Assembly (NCBI GenBank): GCA_038326165.1
Contig: JBBQJT010000080.1
Span: 1 to 9,061 of the forward strand
Length of the DNA: 9,061 nt
Source of the DNA: JAEUUM01 sp038326165
GTDB taxonomy: Bacteria > Bacteroidota > Bacteroidia > Chitinophagales > Saprospiraceae
Direction: 5' to 3'
The notes under the pieces: model-generated
Seen by the model: the letters and a program-made list of their open reading frames with translations, nothing else
Database searches by the model: none
Told to the model about the DNA's origin: nothing
In this document: one piece after another, positions 8,701 through 9,061 of the stretch
Layout of the letters: each line of letters starts with the position of its first letter
Position numbering within the stretch: the stretch's first letter is position 1
Made by a program: the position numbers and the translations under genes

Positions 8701-8920
8701 TGGTTTGCAAAGAGCCTTCAAGATTGCGGGAGCAAAATACCTGATCATGTCCTTGTGGCAAGTACCAGATTTTCAAACCCAAGAGTTGATGACCACATTT
8801 TACGGCAAATGGCTACAAGACAAAATGAGTATCCCAGATGCATTTCGAGCTACCCAACAAGAAATGCGTGAAAAATACCAAAGCCCCTGGTTTTGGGCAG
8901 GATTTGTGTTGGTGGAATAA
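5765..8920 (+). CDS. Exported TPR-CHAT protein (caspase-like peptidase)
   Basis: A 1051-residue protein. Two ATGs in tandem (5765, 5768) open a clear Sec signal peptide: N4-V-I-R, hydrophobic core 7-18, likely cleavage at NIHA22|Q23. Ten 42-residue TPRs of kinesin-light-chain type fill residues 45-464, followed by a helical linker (about 470-620) and a CHAT domain (about 625-1051, from PDEAAIEFV). The CHAT dyad is present: H886 in HIATHGYF and C965 in LSACETGLGD. The usual C-terminal signature follows, with GVYGLQRAF, a SLWQVPD strand and WFWAGFVLVE at the very end. By family knowledge, CHAT domains are caspase/separase-clan cysteine peptidases (clan CD), and TPR-CHAT proteins act as regulated proteases, for example the Csx29 partner of type III-E CRISPR effectors. 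No CRISPR component is present here, and the signal peptide argues for the periplasm. There is no T9SS sorting domain and no membrane anchor beyond the signal. The substrate is unknown. It lies 23 bases after the T9SS substrate gene, probably in one transcript with it. Confidence 0.93.
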   Translation: MMNVIRILSCALVMLIGGNIHAQVKDTSVCNKQVDSLIEMSRSLSKDKKFTEAYKAVEYAESITIACLGKDNLTFANCIFNRGRVFHLQNKFAEALPFYQTAMKMREKLAGKESKEYSSAANNTALVLRQLNRLSEAIPLYKEVADLKLKQLGADNIDYAAALNNYGVVCYKALKYDEVEKSYLEVRRIREKVQGKKHQEYARILNNLAAFYVEVGRYEEAEKYYLETKTIQEGTVTKQSADYATTLNNLGLLYKLLGKFEESELLLTESNSIREKVLGNENAEYAEGLYNLAGLYRTLGDYKKSIGLQTQAVDITQKLFGKNDPRYGEAISNLALAYYFIDEHSNAENLYIESKNIFATNPGKENKKYTITANNLALYYIEQKKYEDASTLLNEVKDIRNKTLGLNHPDYANVIEDLSLLNTKKKNYTEALTLRKQALDIFGKSLGKEHERYAENLHALASLEAYNQNFDNAQIDVIGSTKVLRKVLFNSTRHLSERELFAYNDLFLEQIDLNYSFAFKLKPKTELLQSCYDNALFYKGFLLNSVAQIRNIATSHPDAALKIGLLNSYKRRIIAQQLLPLADRDSLANVELENKSNIIEKELARTIASYKNISSPITSDQIGKLLKPDEAAIEFVKFKNNFPSETDSVLYAAILLKGGTQSLEFIVLFEAKEMEKLVGKTIDRKTDYVNELYSLSDRGAAPNVEPMKPLYDLIWKPLESKLQTPSPIKTVYLSNVGLLHRINLAAIPVSEEMTMGEKYHLVMLNSTRQLASDLNLNINPENTAIIFGGVKYDADSTFLASIINRAPNSDLAQRGFNSFTATDPKQRGGTWTYLKWTDKEANSIENVLKTSGFTIKQNKGYEATEEAFKQIGLKEKSPRVIHIATHGYFFPDPQTSVRESNTTNFQTIKINQNPMIRSGLILAGANYAWLNNKPISANIEDGILTASEISLMNLANTELVVLSACETGLGDIVGNEGVYGLQRAFKIAGAKYLIMSLWQVPDFQTQELMTTFYGKWLQDKMSIPDAFRATQQEMREKYQSPWFWAGFVLVE
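5897..7156 (+). repeat. Ten in-register 42-residue TPR units (10 x 126 bp)
   Basis: Placing the aromatic or hydrophobic residue of each first helix (F50, F92, L134, Y176, Y218, F260, Y302, H344, Y386, Y428, and F470 of an eleventh partial unit) gives a spacing of exactly 42 every time. Recurrent positions within a unit are GK near the A-B loop, Y (F in the first unit) 25 residues after the first anchor, and NNL/NNY shortly after. The units are diverged at the DNA level, so this is an old protein repeat and not a recent DNA array. The 42-residue length is that of kinesin-light-chain-like TPRs (the TPR_10/TPR_12 type), not the 34-residue canonical unit. Confidence 0.93.
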
Positions 8921-8972
8921 GAAAATCTAAGAATTATTAAGCACCATTATAAAAATTTTAAAATTCAACACG

Positions 8973-9061
8973 ATGAAATTTTTTCTGGTTACAACCATTT
9001 TACTATCCTCATTTTGCATCAACGGTCAAACAATTGATTCTGTTGCAATTAAACAGGTCGA
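8973..9061 (+). CDS. N-terminal fragment of an exported protein, cut by right edge
   Basis: An ATG at 8973 opens a frame that stays open to the window end (29 full codons). It encodes a convincing Sec signal peptide: MKFF, hydrophobic core LVTTILLSSF, likely cleavage at CING|QTID. A cysteine lies in the late core (SFCING), but no good lipobox surrounds it, so signal peptidase I processing is favoured. The mature start (QTIDSVAIKQV) resembles the mature start of the preceding TPR-CHAT protein (QVKDTSVCNKQVDSL), so a second TPR-CHAT protein is possible; this is a guess from about a dozen residues. The gap to the upstream stop is 52 AT-rich bases without an obvious hairpin terminator or a clear Bacteroidota promoter (TTTG ... 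TAnnTTTG). Confidence 0.7.
   Translation, partial: MKFFLVTTILLSSFCINGQTIDSVAIKQV

Noticed and set aside
5765..8920. Type III-E CRISPR (Csx29-like) association of the TPR-CHAT protein
   Set aside because: No CRISPR array, Cas7/Cas11-like gene or other CRISPR component is visible, and the protein carries a signal peptide; TPR-CHAT architecture alone is widespread.
8950..8966. AT palindrome (attttaaaat) as a terminator between genes 3 and 4
   Set aside because: The stem is only A-T pairs without a loop or a following T tract, so it would not form a stable intrinsic terminator.

Overview
The window looks like a chromosomal stretch of a member of the Bacteroidota (Bacteroidetes), most likely a Saprospiraceae-like or related environmental lineage. 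The evidence is two large exported proteins that end in type IX secretion system (T9SS) type A C-terminal sorting domains, each preceded by the 'LP-x-EL-x-SF ... W-x-TASE' module typical of this phylum. Other support is the A-rich, Shine-Dalgarno-poor gene starts, the modest GC content and the exported TPR-CHAT protein. The exact genus cannot be read from the window.

Layout: all genes are on the + strand with short gaps. (1) Positions 2-1651 hold the 3' part of a large T9SS-secreted beta-helix surface protein, cut by the left edge. (2) Positions 1698-5741 hold a complete paralogue of 1347 codons: signal peptide, three tandem beta-helix modules each opened by a W-rich motif, an Fn3-like module and a T9SS sorting domain. 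(3) Positions 5765-8920 hold a 1051-residue exported protein with ten in-register 42-residue TPRs of kinesin-light-chain type, a helical linker and a CHAT (caspase-like) peptidase domain with an intact His/Cys dyad. (4) From 8973 to the right edge, the first 29 codons of another exported protein are visible. Gaps are 46, 23 and 52 bases, with no terminator recognised, so a single transcript is plausible.

Genes 1 and 2 are tandem paralogues. Gene 1 from its first visible codon is co-linear with residues 798-1347 of gene 2 (549 against 550 residues), with a stop-to-stop spacing of 4090 bases. Their DNA is identical over the first 117 bases of the window (1-117 = 4088-4204) and then drops abruptly. 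This suggests recent gene conversion or duplication, or a contig break in a repeat.

How the genes may work together (inference): genes 1 and 2 would be exported across the inner membrane by Sec and across the outer membrane by the T9SS, then anchored to the surface or released. Gene 3 has a signal peptide but no sorting domain, so it should stay in the periplasm. There a TPR sensor array could control a caspase-like peptidase. No CRISPR array, tRNA, rRNA, insertion sequence, integrase or phage gene was seen. The most unusual points are the exported CHAT peptidase beside two T9SS substrates, a recurrent four-cysteine motif closing the beta-helix modules, and a cysteine pair in the last hairpin of both sorting domains.
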